Shown here one piece after another: positions 34,901 to 46,445 of a stretch of DNA of 64,000 nucleotides. The stretch is from NCBI RefSeq assembly GCF_947507565.1, contig NC_089186.1, forward strand, positions 930,001 through 994,000. The letters are read 5' to 3'. Position 1 is the stretch's first letter. The number at the start of each line of letters is the position of its first letter. The DNA comes from Oscarella lobularis (lineage: Eukaryota > Porifera > Homoscleromorpha > Homosclerophorida > Oscarellidae). The notes beneath the pieces are model-generated. The model had not been told where the DNA came from and made no database searches. It saw only the letters and a list, made by a program, of their open reading frames with translations. Made by a program: the position numbers and the translations under genes.

Positions 34901-37900
34901 TTTCGTCGTCTGAAAAAGCGGACGAGATTTTTCATCAGCTTGTCAATGAAAAGGGATTGAGTGTCAATGCTACTACTGAAGTGATGCATGGCGTGCTTTT
35001 GTTTGATACATGTGCAATCTTTGTAATAGAATCAAAACACTCCTCTGCATTCTGCCTGCAAGGATGGAAGCATTTTTGGAGTGAAATGGCTTGTGGAACA
35101 CAAGGCTGATATCAATAGCGTCAACCAGGTTAGAAGATTTTACTTGTGATACTTTTATTCTTATTTTATCTTCAGAGGGGTGAAACACCTTTTATGAGGG
35201 CGTGTGCAAGTTCCATCAATCGCTCAGCGAAAGTTCGCTACTTGGGTGAAAAAGGAGCGGACTGTCGAGCAAAAGATCACGTGAGATGTTCTTTATTTGT
35301 TAGAAAGTCAATAAACAAATCGCCGTCTTTTTTATTCAGAATGGGAAGACGGCTTTGTTTCATGCCACCGATCCCTCAGAGTGTGAAGATGACGAAGTGA
35401 AAGATGTTCTTCGATATCTTGTCATTGAGAAAGGCATTGATATCAATTCTTTTGATAAGGTAGCATTCTTTAGATATTTAGCATTTTCGTTTGGATATTC
35501 TATTTTTAGGAGGGAAAGACACCCTTAATGGACGCATGCTCTGAACATCCTTCTTTCATCGTCATTCAGCAACTAATTGAATTAGGAGCGGATGTTTCTG
35601 TCAGAGATAAGGTTAGTTATAATGCTCATTCCTCGCTCGTTTTTTATTCAAATCTTTGTAGGACCAACAAAATGCCTTGCATATGGCTGCACAGAGCGCT
35701 TCAAGAATAGACAAGTTAATTATTGATCTATTGATTGAGAAGGGTTGTGACGTCACGTTGCAAGACAAGGTGACGTTTCCCTTGAAATTAAAAGAATTTA
35801 TAAATCAGAATTTTAGAACGGAGAGACACCTTATGAGGTGGCTGAAGATGGTGAAAGGAGAGCTCTCCTTCGGCAGCATTTCGTACGCCATTATTTTGAT
35901 GGAGTTCTCGTATGTATTTGTTTTAATAGGACGCCCGATTTTCCGTTCTTCAACGAGAAAAAGTTCGTCCGGATTCGATTAAGTTTTGCGTAGTTGGCAG
36001 CGAAATGGCTGGAAAAACCACTTTTGTCAACTCTCTTCTTCAACTCAATCAACCTCCACCCAATGATCGTACACCGGGTGTTGGTATCTATTATTGTGAA
36101 GATGAGAAAATTGGCAAAGGATCGTGGTGGGACTTTGGTTCCCAAACGACATTCCACAGCGCACATGCGCTCCTCTTTCAACGGTCCAATACGATGTTCA
36201 TTCTTATTCTTCCAATTCGAAAGGGAGACGAGATGACGTCAGAAAAGAGTCTTCTAGATGAAGGTCAATTCTGGTGCGCGTTTGTTAAGGCTTCATTAAG
36301 AACGCTTCTGTCTCACGTGGCGTCGCTAATTCCATTTATGATAGTATTCAATTTAATCGGTTTCGAAGAAAAGGCGGGAATTGAAGTGAGTTTCCAGATG
36401 AAACGAGTCGCCAGAGAGCTTCAGAAACTATTTGGCAATACGTTCAATATTGAAGTTGATCACGTGATCGAAATGGATTGCGGTAAGAGCAATTCGGTTC
36501 GCATGGACGTTTGTCGACAGAAACTCAAGAAAATTCGTGAAAAAATGCTAGAAGTAATAACTCAATAATCTAAAAATGACATTTTGACACACTTTGGTTT
36601 TCACAGGCAGCGGATGGCGTTCCGAAGTTATGCCACGAAATTGAAAAGCATCTCTCTATTCCGGACGAAGAGAGAGAACATTCATTGGCCTATTTCCTGA
36701 CAACTGAAGAATTCCAGAAGTGGATTGCTCAAGAGGTCAAACTCGTTCTAAACGAGGACGAGAAAAAAGTGGCTGTTGAATATCTTGACTCGTCGGGATT
36801 AGTGAGTGATTAGTATTTGTTTTGCACTATTTAATAATATGTTTATATAGATTATTAACCTTGGTCGTCGCATTTGTGTTCGACCTCAGTGGCTGTGTCA
36901 TAATGTAATCGATCCTCTTCTCGCTCCTACCTGGTTTCCAGTCGCCATGCAGATGGGGAAATCGGGGAAGGCGTCAAAGAGTGACATTGAATCGGCTCTG
37001 ACGGCATTTGAAGACGACCTCGTACACAAGGGCCGTCCATCTGCATTCGTTGTGAAGGCTGACGTTGCAATTGAAGTTCTTCGCTCTTTGGATCTGTGCA
37101 TTGCGCTGGAAGACGCACCTGGAATGTATCAGATTCCCGCTCTACTTGACGATTCAATTTCTCCCACCGCCTGGGTTAAAGATTCGAAGTTGGACGTGTA
37201 TCGTGGTCAACGATACGAGTGCCTCCTTTCCGTCGACATCATCTCGCCGTCGTCGTTTGTCATTCTTCAATGTCGTTGCTCTCGTCTGACGAACGCAAGT
37301 GAAGAGCCTTGGAAGAACGGCATAAAATTAGTGAGGATCATTGGCAATAAAGTAATTGAGTGTCTCATCCAATTGGGACTCAAGATGGGACATCATTGCA
37401 TTGACGTCATTCTTCGCTGGTCCAGCAAAGTGAAATGTGACGCTGAGGCAAAGAAATTCTTCAACGAACTAAAATCGATGATCGCTGAAGCGTGCGACGA
37501 AAGAAGTCCGGGAGTTATTCTCAACTGGTTTTATTTAGACAGTTCTCATCTTCAACAACTTGATGAAGATCCGGCCATTTATTCTTTCAGTGAAGTTGAT
37601 CAAAAGCTCAATGACAATGCTCTTGATCACATCTTGTTTTCAACTCGGCCAGAGAGACGAAATCGCTTATGTGTCCGAGAATTGGCGTTTATAGAAGGGA
37701 TTGATTCCAAAGTAATAGAATAGAGCCCGAGAAGAAAGACTCACCAGTTTATTTTCATTTAGCCTTTGGTCGCCTCTAATCCGGATCAAATTAAATGTGC
37801 TTTTGGTATTCCCTTTCAGTATGTAATATGAAATAATTGTTTATTGATTTTATTTTGTTAAGACTCTTTTCCCGCCGATGGTGAGCCCGTATCAGTTGAG

Positions 37901-38194
37901 TTGATGAGAGCATGCGCCGCCCTAAAAGGTTCCAAATGGATGGATATAGGCACTTTTCTCATCAGCCCTGACGAAATCGAATATATTCGCGATTTCGCTC
38001 CTACCAACTCCGCTCGCATGTTCAAAGTGCTCGAATCTTGGAGCAAAGGAGCAAAATCTCCGACGGTAGGCAGGCTTCTTAGGTGGTTTGAGCAGGTTGA
38101 CGTGAGTCAAAGAGCTATCAAAATAAAGTATGAAGAACTCTATGGACGTAGCATGCAGCTTGACCAGCCGGCGATCCACACAAGAACAAATTAA
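31979..38194 (+). CDS. Gene A: ankyrin - CARD - ankyrin - Roc - COR - Death protein
   Basis: About 25 small exons, nearly one per ankyrin repeat, followed by larger Roc, COR and Death exons. The first exon (31979, after an acceptor) reads VAIERLSATIREGKRYELER. Two full ankyrin blocks (31979-33715 and 34220-35925) share the same exon order and are related to each other. They flank a CARD exon (33721-34069). That exon ends on a codon boundary (AAG before GTAGGT) and the next exon (34220) starts in phase, so one fused protein is possible. Two genes, with ankyrin-CARD first and a second start at MISSAIERL, remain an alternative. Ankyrin-Roc-COR-Death is the DAPK1 layout, but no kinase is present. 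CARD and Death domains imply homotypic signalling partners. The N-terminal start codon was not found; the region upstream is the tandem repeat. Confidence 0.75.
33721..34069 (+). other. CARD exon of gene A
   Basis: The exon encodes KADPEWNRLDSVKDKILSHF, then LDPLRSRGCLSSRQYEELL, then a helix ending LYDFIASVP. This is a CARD pattern, paralogous to the CARD that opens gene C (MADPRWARL, then LVSRGCISQAQYE). At the base level CCAAGGCGGATCCAGAATGG here corresponds to CCATGGCAGATCCTAGATGG at 46444, so the initiator ATG of the gene C CARD is AAG here. An internal CARD in A is consistent with fusion of an upstream ankyrin gene to a CARD-first gene. Confidence 0.8.
35930..36553 (+). other. Roc GTPase exon of gene A
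   Basis: After SVLQREKVRPDSIKFCVVG the P-loop reads GSEMAGKTT, a valid GxxxxGK(S/T). The switch-2 equivalent reads WDFGSQ rather than the usual DxxG order. At the NKxD position only FNLIGF is found, so the base-recognition motif is degenerate. The exon has the same borders as those of B, C and D. Confidence 0.85.
36607..37711 (+). other. COR-domain exons of gene A
   Basis: Two exons: 36607-36801 (PKLCHEIEKHLS, then VAVEYLDSSGL) and 36851 to about 37711 (INLGRRICVRPQWLCHNVID, then LDVYRGQRYECLLSVDIIS, ILNWFYLDSSHL). The pattern fits the COR dimerisation domain that follows Roc in ROCO proteins and DAPK1. The 3' splice arrangement before the Death exon differs from B and C and was not resolved. 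Confidence 0.75.
37863..38194 (+). other. Death-domain exon of gene A
   Basis: Reads SFPADGEPVSVELMRACAAL, then KWMDIGTFLI, ARMFKVLESWSKGAKSPTVG and LLRWFEQVDVSQRAI, ending at TAA 38192-38194. The Death-fold pattern is shared with B, C (twice) and D. Confidence 0.85.
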
Positions 38195-40240
38195 TGCAAA
38201 AGCAGTCGTGATAAAGCAAGCTACCTGCTAGCTTTGGTAAATAGTAAATTTGTATACATATTGCTGCACGAGCCAGCCCAAGAGGACTGGCACTAACACG
38301 GTAAATTTTGTCAATTTTCAAAAATCTTTATTAATTAATATGGCTTATATACCCCTAGAGATCTATCAATATGGTTTTACACCAAACTTCCTCAATTGGT
38401 CCAACAGTAACTCCACCCCAAATTTAGTGCTGAGATTTTTTACCTCTTTCTTCGTTGTCTTTTGCAAGCCGTACTTTTTGCCGCCTCTCACGAGGTGTCA
38501 TTTTCTTTATTTTCACTGTGACCATATTACAGTATTAACTTTTCGCCGGGATATTTACCGGTATCTGTGTCGTTTCCCGGATACGAATACAGCATAAACG
38601 AAAGACGGCGACAAGAGTCGGCTGAAAACGACCCTATATAAGCAGCTATTGAAAGACGGCTAAGGATTCCCGAGAGTGAACGAGCTAGGAACGGTGAGAG
38701 GGATTCCTTTTGGGGAAACCAAGACAAGCGGCGTTTTTCGCCTCGTTACCTACTTTCTCTTGATAGGTATGTTCGTCTTTGACGGCGAAACGCTGTCTAC
38801 GCCATTCGAAGAGCGCACTGGCCTGCCAGCGCGCGACGCGTCTCGACGGGTCGTGTCCAGTTCGATTATGCCGTCCGAAGAGACCTAGACGTCAGAGGCT
38901 ATATAGGGGCTATACATGAAAACAATTCTTCAACTCTTACGATCGAGTGTTGGAGAATTGTACATACAAAGAAGGGCCATGCATATGAAAGCCGATGCTA
39001 AAACTTAGAGACATGACTGCGCCCTCGGTTGTTTTTGCTTCTGTTGCACCGTTGGTCTACGTAGGGGCGATTGTGATTGACAGACTACATGATCCGATTA
39101 TAAATTTAATTCGGGGATTTGACTGATATAGATGAAAATTCAAAGTCAAACGGTGACGGGGGAGGGGAAGAACCACGCTTGGGACTCTGATGTTCTCGGG
39201 CGCGCTGGTGTTCGGGGAAAGAGCAGCTAATGTAGTCTACCTTTGATACATGTAGAAGCTAGCCTCGCAAGCCAGACCCTACGAGCAGTGAGGCAAGACC
39301 GCGCCCACACACCTCGCGCGCTAGCTACCAAACGCGAACAGCCTCCTGCTCGTAAGGGTCTGGCTTGCGAGGCTATGTAGAAGCTGACAACCCGTCAAAA
39401 TTTCCGAGCCCCGCCGGCTGCGGTTAGAATGGATAGCTATCCGGTCTATCCAAGAAAGGAAAGACGCCGAATTGAACTTCAGTTCCTTTCTGGTTTATCG
39501 TTTTCGCGATAGGTCCCAAATGAGATCGCGTCACAGAGAACTTGGGTCTTACGCGCGTTACCCGGATTTCTTGTGTATCTTTTGTTGATCTTGAAGATCC
39601 ACGCATGAGTTACCTTGCTGATGCAAGAATAGGAGCGGTCATGCAGCGCTTTTTTACTCTCGCATATACCTCCGTTTGAGACGCTCGATCAGCTGCCTAA
39701 GCTGTTTGTCCGATCTCCGTTGCACCATGATAGGTACGTCGGTCACCAATACTGCGCACTTACTGAGAGGTACGGGACAAATAACGTACTATATCACGCA
39801 CTCTTTGAGAGCCATCGGCACGTGCGAAGGATTAACAAAAAATTGCACCTATCGTGTTGCAAAATTCAGAGAGATCGGACGCCCGGTTTAGCCAGGAGAG
39901 CGTTCTCAGAAGTAGGCAATTAGCCCGTACATAGGAGTAAAAAAGGCGCTGGAACGAAGCTAAGACCTCTTTTTTTGTCCCCATTTTTTCATTAGCAAGG
40001 CAAGTAATGCGTGAACTCTAAGATCAGGTAATCATGTCATTCAAAAGCTTCGTGAAATGAGGGTTTCGCAGTTTTGCTATAACGCGCTTCAGGAGTGAGA
40101 ATCGTTTCTCCAGTGACGTCATGTGACGTCGCGTGCACCATTAAAGGGGCGTTGATAGCTGCCGTTAGACGAGATCGCGCCCTCTTAACGACGCGACGAG
40201 CCAGCTGTTAGTACATATGTATTCGTCGAATTAATTGCCA
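38195..40240. other. Intergenic between genes A and B, repeat-bearing
   Basis: No convincing gene. It contains the palindromic element at 39260-39375 and, near 39205, a GGTGTTCGGGGA end motif of the repeat family that also bounds the insertion in gene B. A TATATAAG box-like string lies near 38635, without a linked gene that I can support. Confidence 0.5.
39260..39375. mobile_element. Palindromic MITE copy 1 with 9-bp target duplication
   Basis: The left end TAGCCTCGCAAGCCAGACCC and the right end GGGTCTGGCTTGCGAGGCTA are inverted repeats. The 9-bp direct repeat TGTAGAAGC lies immediately outside on both sides (39251-39259 and 39376-39384). Same family as 46472-46604. A 9-bp duplication points to a Mutator-like (MULE) transposase in trans; none is encoded here. 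Confidence 0.85.
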
Positions 40241-40278
40241 CACGAAAAACGTTGTTATTGCCTATTTGCTGTTGGAAG

Positions 40279-43200
40279 ATGCAGAGAGGCAGACGAGGCA
40301 AACGGAACTCGAAAAGTATGCCGTCTGCGATCGAGCTATCGGCCGAGATAATCGAGAAGGGGAGTGACGATGAATTGGTAAGTTTTCTTTCTACGAAAAA
40401 ACGATGTCGGCGTAAACGGGTGTGCAGTATACTATAGTCGCGTTTTTCATCGCTGCACACTATTGTATTCTCCTTTTTGTTAGCACTACCACTAGATAAT
40501 GACGACTGTTTTGAAGTCGTCATGTGGCCCCGAACACCTCGTACGTACCTTTCCGCCTGTCCCTCCTCGCTATCCGTAGAGTAGAGAGTTCTAGAAAGAA
40601 CAGATCCCGTATTAGAGGGAATTTCCCTTACTACGTCACAATGGAATTGTTACATTACATTTCACTCATGGAGAGGCAACCTTCGTAAGTGGATTATCTC
40701 TAAATTTTACCCGCATAATTAACTTGTTTTAGGAGAACACGACGTGGAAATCGACGAGGACGCCGCCGAGGGGGCGGACAACCCCTCATGCGCGTCACCT
40801 ACGGTGGGATGACAGTATCCATCCCACCGTGGCAGGCACGCAGGACCGGGGTGATGAACACGGTCGAACGACATTTCGACCAAACTTTCAGGGCAAATCA
40901 CCCCGGTCCTGCGTGCCCATCATACATGTACCACCCGTACAATCCGTGGTACACGTACAGACATTTCCGCCCGATAGTGGCGGAAACCCCTTTTCCTACT
41001 TCTCCTCATCCTCCTCCGCCGCCTCCTCCGCCTCCACCTCCACCTCCTATGATTTCGGCGGCGACGACGCCTGTGGCGGCGGCGACGGCGGCGACGACGG
41101 CAACGACGGCGACGACGGCAACGACGGCGACGGCGGCGACGGCAACGACGGCGACGGCGGCGACGGCGGCGACGGCGACGGCGGCGACGGCAACGACGGC
41201 GACGGCGACGGCGGCGACGGCGGCGACGGCGACGACGGCGACGATGGCAGTGACATCTGCCTTCAGCGCGTCGTCGCCGACGACGGCAGTGACGTCTTCC
41301 CTCAGCGCAATTTGCTTGAGTGTACCGAAGGCGTCGCCTGCACAGGAAGAAAAAACTTCTAAGTAATAACTTGTCTGTTCGTCATTTGTCTGTTTTTTTT
41401 GTTGAAATAAGTGATACATACATATATAGATATAACTATATATATATATATGAAAAGTTTACATATTTGCGTTCATGTTAGCGTCACCCAGGCTGCACCA
41501 CGAGGAGGTCTGAACGCTTTGCAGCCCAAAAAATTTTTAGGGGCATCACATTATGCATGAGCCCCAAGGCCGTAGCCTAGATGCTGTTTCAAAAAAAGAA
41601 GCATCCCAAATTCTTACCACTACTCTTCAGCCGTTCTTGCTCTCGAGGGACCTGGTGCAGTCAATGTCATAAAGAACTTACTTGGGAATCGCTTGAGGAG
41701 AAGTCGCTCATTGTCTTCGCAATTGCAAATCCAAATGAATGAATGTACGTCTTATTGTTACGTCATTCCTTTATTCCCCGAACACCAGGGCCACATTGTA
41801 ATACGTCATTCATAGTCTACGTCATTCATATTACGTCATTTTCCCCGGCCCCTTCTCCGATCGCTTCGATCGATCGGACGATCGCTCGATGCGATCGATC
41901 GGCTTCGATCGATCTCCGCTTCGATCGATCGCTTCGATCGATCTCCGATCGATCGCTTCGCTCGATCGCTTCGATCGATCTCCGATCGATCGCTTCCGAT
42001 CGATCGATCGCTTCGATCGATCGCTTCGATCGATCTCCGATCGATCGCTTCGATCGATCGCTTCGATCGATCTCCGATCGATCGCTTCGCTCGATCGCTT
42101 CGATCGATCTCCGATCGATCGCTTCGATCGATCTCCGATCGATCGCTTCGATCGATCGCTTCGATCGATCGCTTCGCTCGATCGCTTCGATCGATCTCCG
42201 ATCGATCGCTTCCGATCGATCGATCTCCGATCGATCTCTACCATGTACCAAGCGCCCACTGTTTTACTAAGTCAGTCATAGATTTTTCGCAGTGTGCGAT
42301 AACGATCCGGGGTTACTCTACTGTGAGGTCACTTTTTGGTGGAGAGTATGACATCACAATGACTGTGATGTCATAAAGGCACCTGTGTGTGTGATTGGCC
42401 TATGTGCGATTGTGACGTCAGGGTATACCGACAGACAGACAAACACTTTGAGATTTTGGCCGATCACGTTTGAGAGCCCCTCCCACCAGGGCGCGCGCGG
42501 GCGAAGCCCGCGCGCGCCCTGGTGTTCGGGGAATAAATTATGGTGCCCTAACTGGTCATTTCACGATGTGGCGGCAGGACAGTTTGAGTCGGCGGTGGAA
42601 GCCGACCAATGGCTCTACTGTGCGCCTCTGCAAGATATTGAAAAGCCAATAGGGGTATCAATACGTTTCGAAGTAGTTAAGAAATCTATGCGTGGATGCA
42701 GATTTTTCGACAACGCCCACTTCACTGTGCGTGTCAGGGAGGAAAAATTTTTGGGGTTAAATGGCTTGTCCTTCACGGTGCCAATGTCAACGCAAAAGAC
42801 AACGTATGACTTGGAATTTATTTTACATTTTTGCACTCATCATGCACTCAATTTTAGAGAGGATATACGCCATACTCTTATGCCTGTGGAAGTTCCTTTG
42901 ACAGAATGCGAAAAATGATTTTTCTTGAAGAACATGGAATCTTTTTGTTACCATCTGATATTGTAATAGAATTGGTATTAACGCTCTGGCAACAGTGACT
43001 TTTGACATTTAGGTTGAGGCAGCTTCCAGTCAATTTTCGTCATCTGAAAAAGCGGATGAAGTTTTTCATCATCTTGTCAACGAAAAGGGAATGAGCATCA
43101 ATGCAATGAATAGGGTGAGATATGATGTATAGTTCTATGATTTGCTACATGTGAAATATTCGTGATAGAATGGAGAAACTCCCCTGCATCAAGCCTGCCA

Positions 43201-46200
43201 GAGGGGAAGCCTTTTTGGAGTGAAATGGCTCGTGGAGCACAACGCGGAAATTAATAGCGTTGAAGAGGTTACAAGTTTTCAAATGAGATGCTTTCATTCT
43301 TATTTCATTTTTAGTTTGGCAAAACGCCTTTAATGTTGGCGTGTCGAAGTTCAACTGATCGTTTATTGAAGATCCGCTACTTGGATCAAAACGGAGGTAA
43401 CTTTCAAGCGAAAGATCTTTGGGTGAGATGGTTTATTTGCTACGAAAGTCAATGAAGAAACCGTCATATTTTTATTTTAGGGAGGAAATACGGCTTTGTT
43501 TTATGCCGCCGAACCCTGGAAGTGCGAAGATGACGAAGTGAAAGTTGTTCTTCAATATCTTGTCATTGAGAAAGGCCTTGATATCAATTATGCTAATATG
43601 GTCACATTCTTACAATCTTCCACAAATTCGTTTGAAAATTCTATCTTTAGTGGGGAATGACACCTTTATTGTACGCATGTAATTCACCATTTTGTTCTCC
43701 TTCTGTTGTTGCCATTCAGCAACTAATTGATTTAGAGGCTGATCTTTCCGCCACAGATAACGTTAGTCTTCTCATTCATCGCTCGTTTTCTAGTCAAATT
43801 TTTGTAGAAAAAACGAAATGCCTTGCACATTGCTGCACATAATTCAAAGGCAGTCACGTCAATTATTGATCTATTGATTGAAAAGGGAGTTGACGTCACT
43901 TCTCAAGACCAGGTGACGCGTTTTCAATCTGTATTTATTGAAGAAAATTTATAAACGTGAAGTTCAGTACGGAAACACGCCTCATCAGGTTGCATCAAAT
44001 GGCGAAATCAGAGCGCTTCTTCGACAGCATTACGTACGAAATTATTTTGATCTAGTTCTCATATATAATTAGCGTAATAGGACGCCGCCCGATTTTCCGT
44101 TCTTCAACGAGAAATGGTTCGGCCGGATTCGATTAAACTGTGCGTAATTGGCGACGAAAGGGCGGGGAAAACGACGTACGTCAATTCTCTTCTTCGACTC
44201 AATCAACCTCCACCCAAGGACGAAGATCGTACACCGGGCGTTGAAATTCACAATTGTGAAATTGAGGGAGTTGGCAAAGGATCGACGTGGGACTTTGGTG
44301 CCCAGCCGGCATTCCACAGTGCTCACGGTCTCTTCTTTCAAAAGTCCAATACTATGTTCCTACTTATTCTTCCTATTCGAGAGGGAGAACAGATGACGTC
44401 AGAATCGGTTCTTCGTCTTCTAGAAAGAGGGCGATTCTGGTGTGCGTTCTCAAAGGCAGCACTGCGTACACTTCCGCCTCACTCGACGTCACTCATTCGC
44501 CTCCTCGTGATTTTCAATCTGATTGGCTTCAATGAGAAAATGGCAATCGATCTGAGCATCAAGACCGACGAAGTCGTCCGAATTCTTCGAAACGAATTTG
44601 AAGATGCGTTTAAAATTTCTCGCGTGATCAAAATGGATTGCAGTAAGAGCCAATCAGAGGACATGAATGGCTGCCGAGAAATACTGAAACAAATTCGAGA
44701 AGAAATGCTTGAGGTAATGATTACTCTTATTGAAATTGACGCCAACATTTATCTTTTTGCAGGAAGCAGATGATGTTCCCAAACTCTGCTACGGCATTGA
44801 GAAGCATCTTTCTTTTCCTGACGAAAAGAGAAAGAGTCCATTGGCCTATTTCCTGACGGCTGACGAATTTGAGAAGTGGATCGCTGAAGAAGTAGGCATC
44901 ACTTTGAGTGAGGACGAGAAAAACGTGGCCTTTGAATATCTTGATTCTTCCGGAATAGTGAGCAATTGTTATCTATCTATGTTATTGGGTAAGTTTAATC
45001 TTTATATAGATTATTAATCTGGGTGGTCGAATTTGTGTTCGACCCGTCTGGCTTTGTCACAACGTCATTGGTCCTCTTCTCGCTCCACGCAATTTCCCAT
45101 TTGTCATGCCTCGTGAAAACCCCGACCGCGCGTCCAAGAAAGAGATCGAATCAACTCTGAGGGCTTTCGAAAATTATCTCAGGCATAAAGGCACGCCGTC
45201 TCCGTTTGTTGTCTCAGCCGACGAAGCAATTGACGTTCTTCGCTACCTCGAACTGTGCTATCCATTCGAAGGCAAGCCTGGAGTGTATCGGATTCCCGCT
45301 CTCCTCAACGATTTAATTCCGGACGGCATGTGGGTTAAAGATTCGACGTTGGACATGTATCGTGGTCAACGATATGAATGTGATAAGTCGGTTGACATCA
45401 TCTCGCCGTCGTCCTTCGTCATTCTACAATGTCGTTGCTCTCATCTGAAGGACACGCGCCACGACGTTTGGAAGGACGGTATCAAATTAGTGAGGATCTT
45501 CGGTAATAAAATAATCGAGTGTCTCATCCAATTGGGAATAAAGAAGGGACGTCATTGCATTGACGTCATTCTTCGTTGGTCAAACAAAGTCGAATGCAAA
45601 GCCGAGGCGAAGAAATTCTTCAACGAGCTAAAATCAATGATCGCTCAAGCGTGTGACGAAAGAAGTCCGGGCGTTATTCTCAATTGGTTCTATTTAGACA
45701 GTTCTCATCTTCAGCACCTCAATGAAGATCCTGCTGTTTATTCGTCATGTGAAGTTGATCAGAAAGTCCATGAAAAGGCTCTCGATTACCTCCTGTTTTC
45801 TACTCGCCCTGAAAGACATCATCGTGCTTCTGTTAGAGATTTGGTTATCATTTCCGGTTTCACTTCAGGTACTCTATGCCTTCTGTTGACCTTTTTCTTA
45901 TAAATATAATTGTCTTTTAGACTCTTTTCCCGCCGATGATGCTCCCGTGTCAGATCATTTGATTCGAGCCTGCGCTCTCCTCAACGGATCCTTATGGGAG
46001 AATCTTGGAGCCTGTCTTATCAGCTCAGACGATCTTCAATACATTCTTGAGAACTTTGGTCACAACATCGCTCGCATGATCGAAGTGTTGAAATTGTGGA
46101 ACAGAACAAAATCACCTACAGTGGGTCAGCTTCTAGGATGGTTTGGGGAGTTTGAAGTAAGCCGAAGAGCAATTACGTCGAAATATGAATCACTGTGTAC

Positions 46201-46216
46201 ATGTGGCCGAAGATAA
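40279..46216 (+). CDS. Gene B: ankyrin - Roc - COR - Death protein, split by an insertion
   Basis: It parallels the second half of gene A exon by exon. The first exon at 40279 (SKSMPSAIELSAEIIEKGSD) matches the first exon of that half (MISSAIERLATIIQKRNED). The second exon is split: its start is at about 40482-40526 and its homologous remainder (FHDVAAGQFESAVEADQWL) resumes at 42560, with 2 kb of foreign repeat DNA between. Ankyrin exons follow (PLHCACQGGKIFGVKWLV near 42722, QACQRGSLFGVKWLVEHNAE near 43185, and others to 44035). Then come Roc 44081-44713 (P-loop GDERAGKTT, switch WDFGAQ, FNLIGF in place of NKxD), COR 44763-44957 and 45010-45868, and Death 45921-46216. No CARD was seen upstream. 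Downstream exons are intact, so expression from an internal start is possible. Confidence 0.75.
40641..41366 (+). CDS. Hypothetical two-exon low-complexity protein inside the insertion
   Basis: Exon 1, 40641-40684, starts ATGGAATTG and ends before GTAAGTGG. Exon 2, 40733-41366, starts after TTGTTTTAG. The split Ser codon keeps the frame, giving about 225 residues: a basic RG-rich stretch (RRGNRRGRRRGGG), a Tyr/Pro segment, a poly-Pro run of about 13, then about 75 residues of Ala/Thr from a GC-rich repeat. I do not recognise the family. The phase-correct strong splice sites are the only support, and the frame crosses a repeat that is open in several frames. It could be a chance ORF or a product of the inserted element. 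Confidence 0.35.
40796..40916. repeat. Two adjacent hairpins
   Basis: CGGTGGGATG pairs with CATCCCACCG across 7 bases (about 40801-40830). GGCACGCAGGACCGGGGTGA, at about 40832, pairs with its complement ending at about 40916. Both lie inside the two-exon ORF of the insertion. Confidence 0.75.
41060..41250 (+). repeat. GGCGAC/GGCAAC hexamer-triplet repeat
   Basis: Near-perfect runs of GGCGAC, GACGGC and GGCAACGAC units with GC content far above the surroundings. Several frames are open (Ala/Thr, Gly/Asp, Pro/Ser) as a result. Confidence 0.9.
41855..42240. repeat. GATC-rich satellite
   Basis: About 380 bases built from CGATCGATCGCTTCGATCGATC and GATCTCCGATCGATCG units. It is almost self-complementary and open on both strands, with repeated Asp-Arg-Ser / Ser-Ile-Asp products that are artefacts. 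Confidence 0.92.
42487..42523. other. GC hairpin near the element end
   Basis: CCAGGGCGCGCGCGGGC, then a GAA loop, then the exact complement GCCCGCGCGCGCCCTGG. It directly abuts the GGTGTTCGGGG end motif. Confidence 0.85.
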
Positions 46217-46445
46217 TTGTTGGTGGTTGGTTGGTGCGAACTGATTTTATAGCTAGTACAAAGAAATATACAGAGTTGTGCACGTAAGTACTTACGGTTG
46301 TATTTTGGTTTTGCGATTTCTAATACCTTAGTCAATTCGCTGGCTTATGTTATGCAATCTTTTATTTTTTATTGTTCTCGTGAGCTCGCGTGATTCGCCG
46401 TAAACATCAAGTGCATCTACACTGCGCAGTCTCGAGACATACGCC

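Larger units (their letters stand above)
41777..42529. mobile_element. Nested element with CCCCGAACACCAGGGC ends
   Basis: The left end TTATTCCCCGAACACCAGGG (from 41771) is matched in inverse at 42513-42533 (CCCTGGTGTTCGGGGAATAA). It encloses the GATC satellite and a GC hairpin. No coding gene and no clear target duplication. Confidence 0.55.
40527..42533. mobile_element. About 2-kb repeat-rich insertion inside exon 2 of gene B
   Basis: The homology of gene B to gene A breaks at CATGTGGC before CCCCGAACACC (40527) and resumes shortly after GGTGTTCGGGG (42529). The two ends are inverted copies of CCCCGAACACC, so the insert looks like a transposon with short terminal inverted repeats. Inside lie a two-exon ORF (40641-41366), a triplet-type GC repeat, a second copy of the end motif (41777) and a GATC-rich satellite. 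No clean target duplication was found, and the exact ends are uncertain because the motif occurs several times. Confidence 0.55.

Noticed and set aside
38600-38960. Possible LTR or promoter from the TATATAAG string near 38635
   Set aside because: No matching second LTR, primer-binding site or linked gene could be found.
41006-41419. Minus-strand 137-residue Ala/Val-rich and Pro/Ser-rich ORFs
   Set aside because: Shadows of the GGCGAC repeat. The plus-strand two-exon frame at least has phase-correct splice sites.
41826-42281. Long overlapping ORFs on both strands rich in Asp-Arg-Ser / Ser-Ile-Asp
   Set aside because: They are products of the GATC satellite, open in most frames with no non-repeat coding sequence.
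42712-42826. Frame reading NAHFTVRVREEKFLGL as a gene
   Set aside because: The ankyrin repeat PLHCACQGGKIFGVKWLV in another frame of the same bases is the real coding sequence of gene B.
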